Assembly: GCA_973895155.1 (NCBI GenBank)
Contig: OZ316897.1
Span: 7,378,001 to 7,442,000, forward strand
Direction: 5' to 3'
DNA: 64,000 nucleotides
Origin: Marsupella aquatica
Taxonomy: Eukaryota > Marchantiophyta
How positions within the stretch are numbered: the first letter of the stretch is position 1; each line of letters begins with the position of its first letter. Under the pieces are notes generated by a model that did not search any database, had not been told where the DNA came from, and was given only the letters and a program-made list of their open reading frames with translations. Below, in pieces: positions 1 to 11,015 of this stretch. The translations under genes and the position numbers were made by a program.

Positions 1-2027
1 TTGGTTCCTGTGCCAGAGGAACTAGAGGAGTTTGTTGATGCTGGTGAGCAACAAGTGGATGCTGATGAGCTTTAGATTGTACTAGAACACGCAGATCAAC
101 CGGAGTTATCGGCTAGAAGAACATCTGGTCGCATTGTACGCGCTCCACCAAGGTATGGACAGTAGGTTGATTCATCTCAATTGCAAGAGGAGGATTTTGT
201 TACTGATGATGAGGATGATGCCTTGATAGTGGACGAAAGAGAACCTTCTTCATTTCATGAGACAAATGCTTCTAAGGAGAAGCAGGAGTGGACTACAGTA
301 ATGCAAATGGAGATGTAGTCACTAAAGGACAATAAAACTTGGGAGCTTGTCAAGCTGCCTGAGAGATAGCAAGTGGTGGACAGCAAGTGGATATAAAGCT
401 GAAGGATCAGTCCACACAAGGTGGATCAAAGGTCTACAAGGCTAGGTTGGTAGCCAAGGGATTCACACAGGAAAAAAGTATGGATTACAATGAGGTCTTC
501 TCACTAGTTGCTAAGTACTCAACAATACGGCTATTGTGTGTGCTTGTTGTTTTGTTTGGTCTACCGCTAGATCAGATGGATGTTGTCACAACTTTCCTCT
601 ATGGCACCTTGGAAGAGGTGATCTTCATGAGACAACCGCTAGGTTTTGTGAAGAAAGGGCAAGAGGATTTGGTTTGCACATTGCTGAGATCCTTGTACGG
701 GTTGAAGCAGTCACCAAGATAGTGGAATAAGCGGTTTGATGATTGGATTTGTGCACAAGGCTTTCACAAGAGTGTGTTTGACCCTTGTGTGTATCTTAAA
801 CCAGTGAAGAATGTTATCTTTGGGTTCATTGCTTTAGTACTTTATGTGGATGACATGCTTATTGCGGCCAAGTATAGGTCTGAGATTGTCAAGCTCAAGG
901 CACTGCTTAGTGCAGAGTTTAAGATGAAAGACTAAGGGCCAACTAAGAGGATTTTGGGTATGAAGATTACTAGGGACTTGGAGGCTGGTAAGCTATGGTT
1001 GAAGCAGAGCAGTTATGCGAAGAAAGTAATTGCAAGGTTCAACGTGGGAGATAGTAAACCAGTGAGTACCCCGTTGGCTCCACACTTCAAGTTGTCATCA
1101 GATTTTTGTCCTACGGATGAGACACAGAAGGGGCTGATGTCAAAGGTTCCTTATGACAAGGCAGTGGGTAGTCTCATGTACTTGATGACTTGCACTAGAC
1201 CTGATCTTGCCATGGCTATGGGCAAGGTGAGCAGGTACATGTCGAGTCCAGGGAAGGTACAATGGGAAGCAGTGAAGTGGATTATTTGGTACTTGAAGGG
1301 TACCGTGGATCATGGTCTATTATTTGATGCACATGCTGATAATGCTAGATCATTGATGGGTTATGTAGATGCTGACTATGCACAGGATCTGGATTGAAGG
1401 AGGTCAACAATAGGTTATGTGTTCACACTGGGAGGTGGATGCATAAGTTGGAGGTCTATTTTGCATAAGTGTATTGTTCAGTCTACTACAGAAGCGGAGT
1501 ATGTTGCAGCAGCGGAAGCAACAAAGGAAACGATTTGGTTGGATAGACTGATCACTGAGATGGTATTGCCACGTACAGGGGAATGTGAAGCTCCATTGTG
1601 ATAGTCAGAGTGAGCTCCACCTTGCTGTGAACCAGGTGATGGACAGCAGAGTGAAGCACATCAACGTCAGGTACCATTTTATCAAGCAAGCTATGTCTGA
1701 TAATATGTTTGAGCTAGTCAAGATTGACGGTAAACTCAACCAGCCCGACTGACGTTTTTACCAAAGTGATTCCTTTGAAGAGTTTTTCTAGACACCGTGA
1801 TGCATTGCAGGTTTTGCATTTGCCTCACAAGTTTGGGTTACTTAACATTTGTGTAGATACTAAGATATGCTCTTGTTCATTCCTTGTATAGGCTATGGCT
1901 TAGTTATGGTCTACTCTCGTATAAAGAGGGAAAAACCAGTTTGGTTTTTTTTTCTACAAATTCCCGTTGAGCAATCATATTGGTAGCAGTCTTTACCCTC
2001 CCCTAGACCAGAGTCAAGGAGGAGATT
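1..2027 (+). pseudogene. Copia-1: decayed Ty1/Copia pol (RT and RNase H), 5' part outside window
   Basis: This is the 3' half of a Copia polyprotein. The reverse transcriptase part contains the motifs KARLVAKGFTQ (about 438), LDQMDV (about 569), LYGLKQSPR (about 696) and the catalytic YVDDML (844-861). The RNase H part follows, with GSLMYLMTCTRPDLA near 1168 and the tail reading STTEAEYVAAAEATKE near 1483. In-frame stops (for example the TAG after LKQSPR, the TAA near 933 and the TGA at 1395) and frameshifts after 1600 make it non-functional. A purine tract just upstream of the LTR (2013-2026) fits a Copia polypurine tract. The 5' LTR, gag, protease and integrase would lie before position 1. 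Confidence 0.9.
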
Positions 2028-2243
2028 GTTAGAATTTACTCTTAGGTCTAGAGTTACAACTGTATCGTAGTTAAGGCTAACCTTAATTGCAAACTTGGTT
2101 AGGTTAGTCATGTTGTGCACACTCTATAACCAAGCGGTGTTTGCTTGGAGAGTGGGAGCTCAGGCTCATTGTTACGGAGCTAGTTGAGAGATAGAGAGAG
2201 CTTGCGCTGTAGATGCTTGGTATGGCCGATCGGTCTAGAGTGC
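2028..2243 (+). repeat. Copia-1 3' LTR, left segment
   Basis: The LTR starts with TGTTAG directly after the purine-rich tract. It is cut at 2243 by the Gypsy-1 insertion and continues at 15240/15245. Joined across the insertion it is 344 bp, the same length as the related LTR at 58610-58953, and it resembles the truncated copy at 45900-46212. Confidence 0.9.
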
Positions 2244-3491
2244 TGTGGAATGGCGGTCTCTACCATTTGTGTTAGAAGACAGTTTATTTTTGACATTTTT
2301 CAAGCATTTGTTCTATTCTGGACGCTAAATAGAAGCGACTGCCCTCATTGACCATTTCTCGACCGACGCTTACAGAAGCGTCCGCTCTTACCCGGTGATT
2401 TACCCTTGACGCTTTTAGTAGCATCGACTATTCCCGAGTACTTTAACTCATGACGCCTTCTAAAAGCGTCCACTCTAACTCGACGCTCAAATGCGTCCAT
2501 CCACACCCGACGCTTTTAGAAGCGACCCTCATTTTCTGATACTTAGATTTAGCTTTCAAAATAGATTACCAATATAGTAGTATTTTCCCGACCTCTAAGT
2601 ACTTATGCTGTACTTTCCTCATACTTAGTTCAAGTTCAATAGGCATAGCTTTTCATATTTCCTTTATTTTAGGACCTTAACACTTATAAGACAGAGTAGG
2701 ATGCTCATTTGAACCAGAGAGAGAGAGTCAGAGACAACACTGTATTCAGAATTGGATATTCTGAATAGTTCCTCCTCCTTCCATTATAACAAGGCATGTT
2801 GAGAGTGCATTGTATGGAAGTAAAGCAGCATTTGTTTGAAGTTGTGATTGAATCTCAGAAATTCCTGTGGTAATTGAATTCAATTACAGACTTCTGAGGA
2901 TTGTATTGAATTCACTGCTAGGCTTGCTTGTAGAGTCAAGAATCGCTAGCAAATTCAAGAGTAGTTGTTGATAAATGAGAAGTGAAATTGGATTCTCAAA
3001 GTATTCAGTACCGTTGCTTGTTTTTGGAATATGACTTAGAGTTTGACTGAATTGCGCAACGCTGATGTCAAACCGTGTTGACGGCATTTTAAGGCATATC
3101 ATTACATTTGCAACCAGAAAGCTGCTTTGTTTATCAGATTGAGAACTTCATCTCTGTACAATTTTGTATCTTCAGAAGAAAGATTGATGAGTTACGAGAT
3201 TTTAGGCATGTTTATATTGAGACCAAGTCCTTTCTGAAGGTGTGGCAATAATTTACTAGAGTCTCGGAGATTGGAATCATTTCCTTTCTAGTCTGTAAAT
3301 CTGAAATTAAGTCACTTTTATATTTTGTTTACTTTATTTTGTTGAGAAGTAAGAAAAGTGTAGAGCTGTGAGTTCTACATCACTCAAAATGATGAAAATT
3401 ATTCAATTCATACCAAAATACGTTCTTTAAGGGATCAGAACCTCGGTTTTAAGTGAGAAATTACACTTTTAATACTTATTGCTATACGACA
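2244..3491 (+). repeat. Gypsy-1 5' LTR
   Basis: 1248 bp, starting TGTGGAATGG and ending GCTATACGACA. It matches 13991-15239 almost throughout, with scattered single-base differences, so the insertion is old enough to have diverged slightly. A row of GACGC...GCGTC hairpins occupies about 2319-2533. The tract reading through 3340-3440 is AT-rich and should hold the transcription signals, but no TATA box or poly(A) site can be assigned with confidence. Confidence 0.95.
2319..2533. repeat. Array of GACGC...GCGTC hairpins in the Gypsy-1 5' LTR
   Basis: Six short imperfect palindromes of the form gacgcttttagaagcgtcc follow one another every 30-45 bp. The stem is GACGC(T)/(A)GCGTC and the loop is AT-rich. 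The 3' LTR carries the same six with a few substitutions, and related units recur at 4258-4500 and 10926-11015. Confidence 0.85.
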
Positions 3492-3497
3492 TCTTTT

Positions 3498-3515
3498 TGG
3501 CGCCGCTGCCGGGGA
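3498..3515 (+). other. Gypsy-1 primer-binding site
   Basis: TGGCGCCGCTGCCGGGGA lies six bases after the 5' LTR end. The TGGCGCC start and CCGGGG core are the usual form of primer-binding sites in plant non-chromoviral Gypsy elements. I cannot name the primer tRNA with certainty. Confidence 0.85.
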
Positions 3516-4787
3516 ACGAATTTAAGATTGAATTGACGTATAGGCAGTGAATGCCAAAGAGATTGAGACGTGAACGAAATCCATGTTCTGCTATCGTGGA
3601 AGAGTGTCATCACCAAAGTTAGGAGATGAAGAGCTTCCGCTTAGAGGTGATACCATATTCTATCCAAAATGCCCCGGAAACTCTCTTGAGAACTCTGGAG
3701 GCATTTGTTGGACCAAACTTAGCGGAAGACACTCTTCTCCCATCAGAGAAGGTGCCGCTAGGTGGAACTGTTGGTCATCAGATCGCTTCGGAGGGAGTAA
3801 TAGGAATGGAGGTCACAAAGACACCATAAGTGGCAAGCGAATTTACCATAACATTGCGCGTGACGTATGGGTGTAAATTGCTGAGTTACTAGGTTTGTGT
3901 AGACGATGCCACCTATCCGATCCTTAGGAACATTAAGAATTAAGAATCTGAGGAATCATTATGTTAACTCTTGGGTTTTGAGCTTGAGAGGTAGAAATGG
4001 CATACATTGGTTATCTGTTACCTGGTGGGAAGATGAAAATTTACATTTAGTAATATTGAGGCTGAATGGTAGGATTACACAGGAGAGATATTTAGTCATT
4101 TCCATTCGGGAGTTAGCTGAAGGAATTATGCACTGTGAATTACATGGAAGATTAAGAAGGAGATAGATGCGTGAGTAGTTGAAGTCCTGGCTTAGCGAGC
4201 CACGTAGAGAAGAGATTTCTGCAGATAGGAAACGGCGAATTGGTTTGGACACCCTATTTTTGTGGACGCTGCCGGAAGAAGGAATTCACAACGGGACGCC
4301 GTCAGAAGCATCCGGCTAGATCCAGCCCGTAAGACTCCGAAAGGCGGGACGCTTTTAGAAGCGTCCGCACCTAAGACGGGACGATGAGAGAAGCGTCCAC
4401 TCGCCAGGGGGCGCTTTCAGAAGCATCTGGTGGAATCCGAGATGAACCAACGCGCAAGTCGGGATGCCTTCAAAGCATCCAGTTTGGGTTGCGACGCTTG
4501 TAGTGTGTCTCCCCGCGTCTCAACTGTGAGGACACGCCTGGAGTGACGCGGTCCTAAGATCTCGGCTGAGCACTAAGGGGAGTACCAGCTGAAGGAGCGA
4601 GATAGCAAGGCAAGGAATTATGAAGGGGATGTTGAACGAAGCTGTTGAGGGACGCCTCGAGAATGGAAGCGGGACGCACCTCCCGAACTAGAGAGACAGC
4701 ATCGATTCCTAATCTGGGCCAACCACGAATAAGTCCGCTGAGAACGCTTCTTGGCTCTCAGTACCACACCTGTTTGGAGGATGAGGT
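3516..4787 (+). other. Gypsy-1 untranslated leader with hairpin repeats
   Basis: About 1.27 kb between the primer-binding site and gag. Short open frames exist, but none resembles a known domain. From 4258 to about 4500 the LTR-type hairpin recurs about seven times (for example gggacgcttttagaagcgtccgc around 4337-4358, given here only as the motif GACGC/GCGTC). A packaging or dimerisation role is conceivable but only inferred. Confidence 0.6.
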
Positions 4788-7106
4788 ATGTCTGAAGAAG
4801 ATCCACCAAATAAGAAAAAACTTACCAGGACCTCCAGCAATTCGGATGCCACAAGATCAGCAGCAACTCCTCGAACATTGATACCCGAGTTGCAATCACC
4901 AGGAGCACCTGCACCTGGGAGTGTGTGGAAGCATGTAAGATCTATTCAAGAAGCAATACCAAGTGGCTCGGTGGGAAGTCCTACGTCATCACGACCTCTG
5001 TTTGTAAACCTTCGTTCAGGCCCAAAATTGGTTGGATCACGAAAGACCAGCCTCCACCAAAGGACTGGTCGTTCCTCAAGCCGAATTAACTCTGGAAAAG
5101 GGAGTGTAGTCGAAGAACCTTCCTCTCACATTTCCGAGAGCACAATTGCAGAATTGTTGTCCCAAGAGAAGCCTGACAACTTTCTGCAGTTGGATAATGC
5201 AGACTCACAGGGTGAAACTGGGGGTTCATCCTCCAGTGAGACAAGCAGCAACAGTTCAGGCTTAGGTAGACCGAACCCTTTTGCTACACCGCTCAGTTTA
5301 CCTTCTGCTACCCGCTCAACTCTACCCGTAGCTCCAGCCACGATGGCTCACAATAATGTGCGATACGACCGGTTCTTTGGTACCTCCAAAGAGGATGCAA
5401 AGGTGTATTTAAAAGAGTTTGAGGCTGCAGCAGCATCCAATGGACAGAGCCAAGATGCTGAAAAGGCCAATCTGTTTGGTGGATTGATGAAGAAGGGGGC
5501 TCAAAAATGGTATGACTATTTCCCGGACAAGCAGGATTGGGGAATATTGAAGGCTGCCTTCTTGGCCAAATATAAAGAAGAGGGGGCAGCTGCGCGTGCC
5601 TTTGCTCGAATCTCGCATCTCCACATGAAAAAACATGGGTCTGTGAGGAAATACGTTGATAAATTATTGGATCTGGTAGATCAATATAACCCAGCAACCT
5701 CGAAGTCTACTATTAAAGACTGGTTTATCAATGGTTTACCCTCCAGGATTGCCCGTTATGTGAGAAGAGAAGGCGGCACAACTCTGGAAGAGGTACAAGA
5801 GGCAGCCCAGAAGTATGTGGACTCGGAAATTTCTGAGAGAAAGCGAGTTAAGAAGGATCTGAAGAAAGACAAACGGAAGAAGAAGAAACGGGCAAGGTCT
5901 AAATCTGACTCAGAGGAAGAATCGAGTGAAAGCAGCACTAGTGAAGATGATGAGAGTACAAACTTGAGTACCAGTGATAGTTCAAGCTCAAGTTCCGATT
6001 CAGAACCCACTGCCCCTAAAAAGAGGAAGGCCCCCACCAAGGTGAAGGGCAAAAGCCCCAACCAGAAGAAAATGGATCGCATGATGGAAGAACTCTCTGG
6101 CCAATTGTCCAAATTAAATGTCAATATCGTAGCCGTGAAACCCGTACGGAGGCTGCCACCTCCCATGAGAATGAATGTATGGTGTACCCGATGCAGCCAG
6201 CAGGGCCATTACCCGAATGAGTGTCCCACATTGCGACTTCCTGTGAATTACGTAGATGGTCAGGAGGAGGTTGAGGAGTATGAGTATGACCCCGCATATA
6301 TTGTCCAAACAACACCCACCGGACAGTACTTTCCGCCAGCTCCACCTCCCATGGCAAATTGGGGACCGTCTAAGACCGCCTTCAATAGACCAGTACCAAG
6401 ACCACCAATGGGACCACCGGGAGGATATCCACCTAGGGGAGTGCCGCGTCAAAAAGGGGCTTGCTGGATTTGTGGGCAACCCGACCATTATTCTCCACAG
6501 TGTCCTTATCCTAAGCAAGAAGTGGGTTATACCCCTATTTGTGGAAACTGTGGGAAGGAAGGACACCTACCCATGGAATGCCCAAATCCGGCTAAACCTA
6601 GACTGATGGTTCGATTTGCTCAAGAACCAGTTAAAGAAGCAAGTCGGCCTGAAGCTAAAGTCCGAATGGTTTATTCTGAAGAGGTGGAGCAGTGTAACTT
6701 TATTCAACATATGGATATAAATCGGGTGGAATTAAAGCCAGACTCCCTGTTTCACCAGCCCGTATCAGGGGTAGTGCCGGATGTTCTGGTGAGTCATTTG
6801 GTGAAACCTGAAGTAGTTGGTATGCCAAACGACCGAGTCCAGAATAGGGATAGAGTTCTGACTAATATCTTTGCAACTACTCATTCGAAGAAAAAGGAAT
6901 CCAAGAAGCATGAGCATCAAAAGGTCTCGAAAGCTTCCAAGAATAATAAGCGCTTGCCATGTGAGGAAGGACTGCCAAAAGAAGACAACCCTGCTTATGA
7001 TAGATATGATCCAAAGTACTTCTTACCAGATATCTCTTCGGAGGTGAAAGACCACCTGGAGGAGCTAGTCAAGGAGCAAGAGAGGCCCCAGATCCGCCAT
7101 TGGTAG
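4788..7106 (+). CDS. Gypsy-1 Gag polyprotein (capsid/nucleocapsid), intact frame
   Basis: The ORF is open for 772 codons. The N-terminal about 180 residues are Ser/Thr/Pro-rich and unassigned. Residues about 187-330 match the retrotransposon gag (capsid) pattern, with the helical segment around KAAFLAKYKEE and GSVRKYVDKLLDLVDQYNP. A strongly basic and Ser/Glu-rich stretch lies at about 345-420. Three CCHC-type zinc knuckles follow: CTRCSQQGHYPNEC (about 466), CWICGQPDHYSPQC (about 559) and CGNCGKEGHLPMEC (about 585). Gag packages the element RNA in cytoplasmic particles. The C-terminal 170 residues are charged and lead into pol, which overlaps by 7 nt in the -1 frame. It is the only long frame of this element without a stop. 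A start further upstream cannot be excluded, but ATG 4788 opens the conserved frame. Confidence 0.9.
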   Translation: MSEEDPPNKKKLTRTSSNSDATRSAATPRTLIPELQSPGAPAPGSVWKHVRSIQEAIPSGSVGSPTSSRPLFVNLRSGPKLVGSRKTSLHQRTGRSSSRINSGKGSVVEEPSSHISESTIAELLSQEKPDNFLQLDNADSQGETGGSSSSETSSNSSGLGRPNPFATPLSLPSATRSTLPVAPATMAHNNVRYDRFFGTSKEDAKVYLKEFEAAAASNGQSQDAEKANLFGGLMKKGAQKWYDYFPDKQDWGILKAAFLAKYKEEGAAARAFARISHLHMKKHGSVRKYVDKLLDLVDQYNPATSKSTIKDWFINGLPSRIARYVRREGGTTLEEVQEAAQKYVDSEISERKRVKKDLKKDKRKKKKRARSKSDSEEESSESSTSEDDESTNLSTSDSSSSSSDSEPTAPKKRKAPTKVKGKSPNQKKMDRMMEELSGQLSKLNVNIVAVKPVRRLPPPMRMNVWCTRCSQQGHYPNECPTLRLPVNYVDGQEEVEEYEYDPAYIVQTTPTGQYFPPAPPPMANWGPSKTAFNRPVPRPPMGPPGGYPPRGVPRQKGACWICGQPDHYSPQCPYPKQEVGYTPICGNCGKEGHLPMECPNPAKPRLMVRFAQEPVKEASRPEAKVRMVYSEEVEQCNFIQHMDINRVELKPDSLFHQPVSGVVPDVLVSHLVKPEVVGMPNDRVQNRDRVLTNIFATTHSKKKESKKHEHQKVSKASKNNKRLPCEEGLPKEDNPAYDRYDPKYFLPDISSEVKDHLEELVKEQERPQIRHW

Positions 7107-8311
7107 TAGAAGCTAAGGCACCACTGAAAAATCCAGGTTATAATATTGTGGAAGATGTTAGGAATCATCCTGCTCGTATCACCATTGGGGAACTATTGCA
7201 GGATAACCCAATTTATCGACGGCAACTGAGAGGACTACTAGCAGGAAAACGAAGGAAGAAGAAATTACCTTCTGTAGATGTACTGCGAACGGAAGGGGAG
7301 GACAAAGGACCCATGGAAATTGAGGTCCAAATTCAGGGGTGTGTCATCAGGAGAGTTCCTGTGGATGGGGGAGCCAGTGTTAATCTGATTACTTAGCCCG
7401 TGGCGTTTAATCTGGGGTTCACCAAGTTTGAGCCCACACCAAAAATTTTGCGCATGGCAGATCAGTCTCGTGTTGTTCCGGTTGGGAAGTTGAGCCAAGT
7501 GGAAACTTTGATTGCTAGTGTTCCTTTTCTTTTGGACTATGTGGTCATTAATCCAGAAATACCTTCCAGCTTCCCTGTTCTGTTGGGCCGGCCTTGGTTA
7601 TACAAAGCTCAAGTGCAAGTCAATTGGCAATCCCAAGAACTGTCATTTGGGAAGCCTAAGGTGACTGTTAGTTGGATTCCGGAACCACATTTTGGAGAAA
7701 CACAAACGGATGATGGGTACACTTCGTATTTTTTGACCTCTTCGCTTGTCTTGCAGCCACTAGAATTCAAATTTGAGGAAGTTCGTTACTTGGAGGTTTT
7801 TCTATCAGACACCCCTATTACCGTGACCAGGCCCTCTTGACAATTAACTTCCACATCGGAATCTTGTTCAGCAGTAGCCAGCCCTCCTGTTACGAATGTC
7901 ACTAAAGGCCCTAGCCATGGTATAGGAATGACGTCCACCCCTGGGCCATCTGAACCGGAAATATCCGAACTTGAACTTCAGCCGGCAAATCTCATAGATG
8001 GAATTGTGGATTCTAAGGCGTGTCAGAAGGTCAAAATTGAGCCAAGAAAGTTTTTGAATATTGGTAAACACATCCAAGGGAAGCTGCGGGAACAGTATAT
8101 CAGTTTATTGACCCAGTATAAAGATGTCTTCGCTTGGAGTCACTCCGACTTAAAAGGTATCCATCCACATTTGGGAGAACATCGCATTGATCTCATGGAA
8201 GGAGCAGTATCGGTCCGTCAGAGGCAGTACCGTTTGAACCCCAAGTATTCCATTCTAGTCAAAGAAGAGCTAGACAAGCTCACCGCTGCTGGATTTATCT
8301 ATCCGGCCTGA
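7100..8311 (+). pseudogene. Gypsy-1 pol N-terminus: aspartic protease and RT start
   Basis: The frame begins inside the end of gag, -1 relative to it. The retropepsin core reads PVDGGASVNLIT at 7358-7393, in place of the usual D-T/S-G-A. The distal part ends in VLLGRPWLYKAQ (about 7570-7610), the usual second conserved strand of Gypsy proteases. In-frame stops at 7394 (TAG) and 7838 (TGA) break it. The segment from 7928 leads into RT with the FAWSHSDLKGIHPHLGEHRIDL stretch (about 8130, shown in part) typical of the RT N-terminus. A TGA at 8309 interrupts the GFIYPA(W) motif. Confidence 0.85.
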
Positions 8312-9050
8312 GTAGTGAATGGGTCTCACCAATAGTCATTGTTCCCAAGAAGCCAGGGCCAGATAGTAAAACGAAAATTTGAGTTTGTCAAGACTTTCAG
8401 AAACTGAACGCTGCCACTCGAAAAGATCATTATCCTTTGCCATTTATCGATTTGGTACTTGATTTGGTGGCTCTTCATGAGCTGTACAGTTTCTTAGATG
8501 GGTACTCTGGTTATAACCAGGTGTCCATACAAAAGGAAGACCGTGACAAGACTACGTTCACCACTGACTGGGGCACGTATGCATTTACCATGATGCCTTT
8601 TGGTCTGTGTAATGCCCCGGGTACCTTCTAGCACATTATGATGATTATTTTTCAGGAGTATTTGCGGCATTTCATGGAGATTTTTATTGATGACTTCTGT
8701 GTTTATGGATTGGCTGCTGAACACATGGTGCATTTAGAAAAGACATTTCGGAAGTGTAGAGAGGCCCAGCTTTGTCTACACCCAAAAAAGTGTTTCATTG
8801 GCATGAAAGAGGGAATCTTGCTAGGCCATGTTATTTCGCAACGCGACATAGAAGTTGATAAGGATAAAGTTAGGGTGATTGTGGAGTTACAACCACCAGC
8901 TGATTTGAAGCAACTTCGTGCTTTCCTGGGGCACGTGGGATACTATCGTCGATTTATTTATAAGCATGCCGATATTGCTTTTCCCTTAACCCACTTGTTA
9001 AAAAACGATGTGGAATATGTGTGGAATGAGGATCGGTAGCAGGCATTCCA
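8312..9050 (+). pseudogene. Gypsy-1 reverse transcriptase core (interrupted)
   Basis: The RT palm motifs are visible: SFLDGYSGYNQV (about 8489), MPFGLCNAPGTF (8594-8629) and the catalytic FIDDF (8680-8694). The segment ends with LGHVGYYRRFIYKHADIA and the connection to RNase H. There is a frameshift between about 8312 and 8437 relative to the protease frame. TAG codons at 8629 and 9037 replace Gln-type positions. It cannot produce a full enzyme. Confidence 0.9.
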
Positions 9051-9051
9051 G

Positions 9052-10812
9052 TTGCTCAAAGATCGATTAATCTCTGCACCTATTCTGTCACCCCCGGATT
9101 GGACTAAGAAGTTTCATGTCTTCATTGATTCTTCTGCCTTCTGTATTGGTGCTAATCTTAGTCAAAAAGATCCTGAGAATCAGGATCACCCAATTTATTA
9201 TGCCAGTCGCGAAATGAGTGCAGCAGAGAAAAATTACTCAGTCACGGAACGTGAAGCTCTTGCTATTGTGTTTGCTTGCAAGAAGTTTTGGCACTATTTA
9301 CTGGGGTATCAGATGATATTTCACACTGATCATAATTTCTTGAAGTACTTGGTTAACCAAGTGGATCTCTCAGGACGAGTAGCACGATGGGTTTTATTAC
9401 TCCAGGAATTCGATTATGAAGTTCAGGTACAACCTGGCAAGCATCATGAAAATGCCGATTTCTTATCTCGCTTACCCGGGCCAGAGAATCAGCATAATCT
9501 TTCTGATGAATTCCCAGATGAGCATTTGTGGCACATTGAAGGAGAGTCTTCACGGTATTTCGATATTGTACACATGTTGATTCATGGTAGTTTTCCTGAA
9601 GGCCTTAATGTGGAAGAACGAGCGGTTTTTGCACATAAGGTGGGGCCTTATACTATCATTCATGGCACTTTGTTTAAACAAGGTCCTGATCAGAGGATGC
9701 AACGATGTCTGGAGAACAGGGAACTCCCACAAGTAATTGAAGCTTTACATTCTGGAGAAACAGGTGGCCATTATGTTGTCAATACTACTATAAAGAAAAT
9801 TTTGGATGTTGGGTACTGGTGGCCTACCATGCATAGAGATACTTACAACTTTATTAAGACGTGTGACCCCTGTCAAAGAATAGGCAAACCCATTGCTAGT
9901 TCCAAATGGCCTCTTACGCCCATCCTGCCTTTGGCACCATTTGAGAAATGGGGTATTGATTTTATTGGCCCAATTTCACCAACAGCTCGGAAAATCCGAA
10001 GTAAATACATTATTCTGGCCACTGATTATGCCACCAAATGGGTGGAGGCTAAAGCTACTCGCAAGAATGATGCTACAACAGCGGCTGCCTTTCTCTTTGA
10101 GCACATTATTACTCAGTTCGGGTGTCCTTTGGAGTTGGTAAGCGATAGGGGTTTGCATTTTCTTAACTCAACTATTGAGTTAATTACTGACACATATCTT
10201 ATCAAGCATCGCAAAACTACTCCTTACAACCCCAGAGCTAATGGCTTAACGGAAAGAGCTAATGGCATTATGGGCAAGATCCTGAATAAGATGGTGGAGT
10301 CTCACAAGACAGACTGGGATGTGAAGTTACATTCTGCATTATGGGCTTACCGTACTGCCGAGAAAATTACAACCCTTCACACTCCCTTCTACGTGACTTA
10401 TGGCCTGGATAGTATTATTCCTATTGAATTCTCCTTCCCGACAGAACGACTCTTGGTATCCAACCGTCTCTCTCCAGCGGCTAGTCTCCCACATAGGTTT
10501 TCTGATATTGTCAAATTAGAAGAAGTTTGACTTTTAGCGTTAGACCATACAACTACAATTCAGAACAAGCGTAAGCTTGTTTATGATAAAAAGCTGCGAG
10601 TCATGAATTTAGATGTTGGCGATTTAGCATTAGTCTTTGATTCCCGTTATATGTTATTTCCTGGGAAACTCCATACCCATTGGATTGGTCCTTATCGAGT
10701 TACCCAAATCTGGGCTAACGGTTCGGTGTCCTTGACTACCTTAGACGGTCACCCACTTGACACCCGAATCAATGGATTCCGGGTTAAGCGATATCATGAG
10801 TCTCCTATTTAG
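9052..10812 (+). pseudogene. Gypsy-1 RNase H and integrase
   Basis: Frame open from 9052 to the TGA at 10528, then continuing in the same frame to 10812. RNase H: FHVFIDSSAFCIGANLSQ (about 9112), YSVTEREALAIVFACKKF and HTDHNFLKYL, ending near DFLSRLPG (about 9470). Integrase: the zinc-binding part has GHYVVNT and CDPCQRIGK (9865-9890). The catalytic core has the first Asp in WGIDFIGPI (about 9952), the second in LVSDRG (about 10135) and the Glu within NPRANGLTERANG (about 10230). The C-terminal piece after 10603 (GDLALVFDSR, GPYRVTQIW) is a chromatin-binding-domain-like tail as in Gypsy integrases. The TGA at 10528 is probably decay. Confidence 0.9.
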
Positions 10813-10836
10813 TGTTTCACCTGGGACAGGTCGTAG

Positions 10837-10850
10837 TTTAAGTGGAGGGC
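10837..10850 (+). other. Internal copy of the Gypsy-1 polypurine tract
   Basis: TTTAAGTGGAGGGC lies 25 bp after the end of pol. It is identical over 14 nt to the tract immediately before the 3' LTR (13975-13988). Such a tract primes plus-strand DNA synthesis, so this could act as a central plus-strand primer or mark the former 3' end of the element. Confidence 0.75.
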
Positions 10851-10925
10851 GGTAGGTAGTTTGTACTTAATTAGAATCAGCATTCCCTCCCCCTTCACAA
10901 GTGTTCAGAATTTTAGTTTTTGCAC

Positions 10926-11015
10926 TGGACGTTGCGAGAAGCGTCCACCCTAAAACTTAGTCTTGATGGGACGATGCGAGAAGCATCCACTTCTAGGCAC
11001 GGCTAGAGAAGCGTC
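10926..11015. repeat. Post-pol cluster of the Gypsy-1 hairpins
   Basis: Three further units of the LTR hairpin family (ggacgttgcgagaagcgtcc, ggacgatgcgagaagcatcc and a weaker third) lie directly after the internal polypurine tract. Confidence 0.7.

Noticed and set aside
2884-3102. 72-codon minus-strand frame conserved in both Gypsy-1 LTRs (also 14632-14850)
   Set aside because: It is conserved only because the LTRs are near-identical copies. There is no domain or start context.
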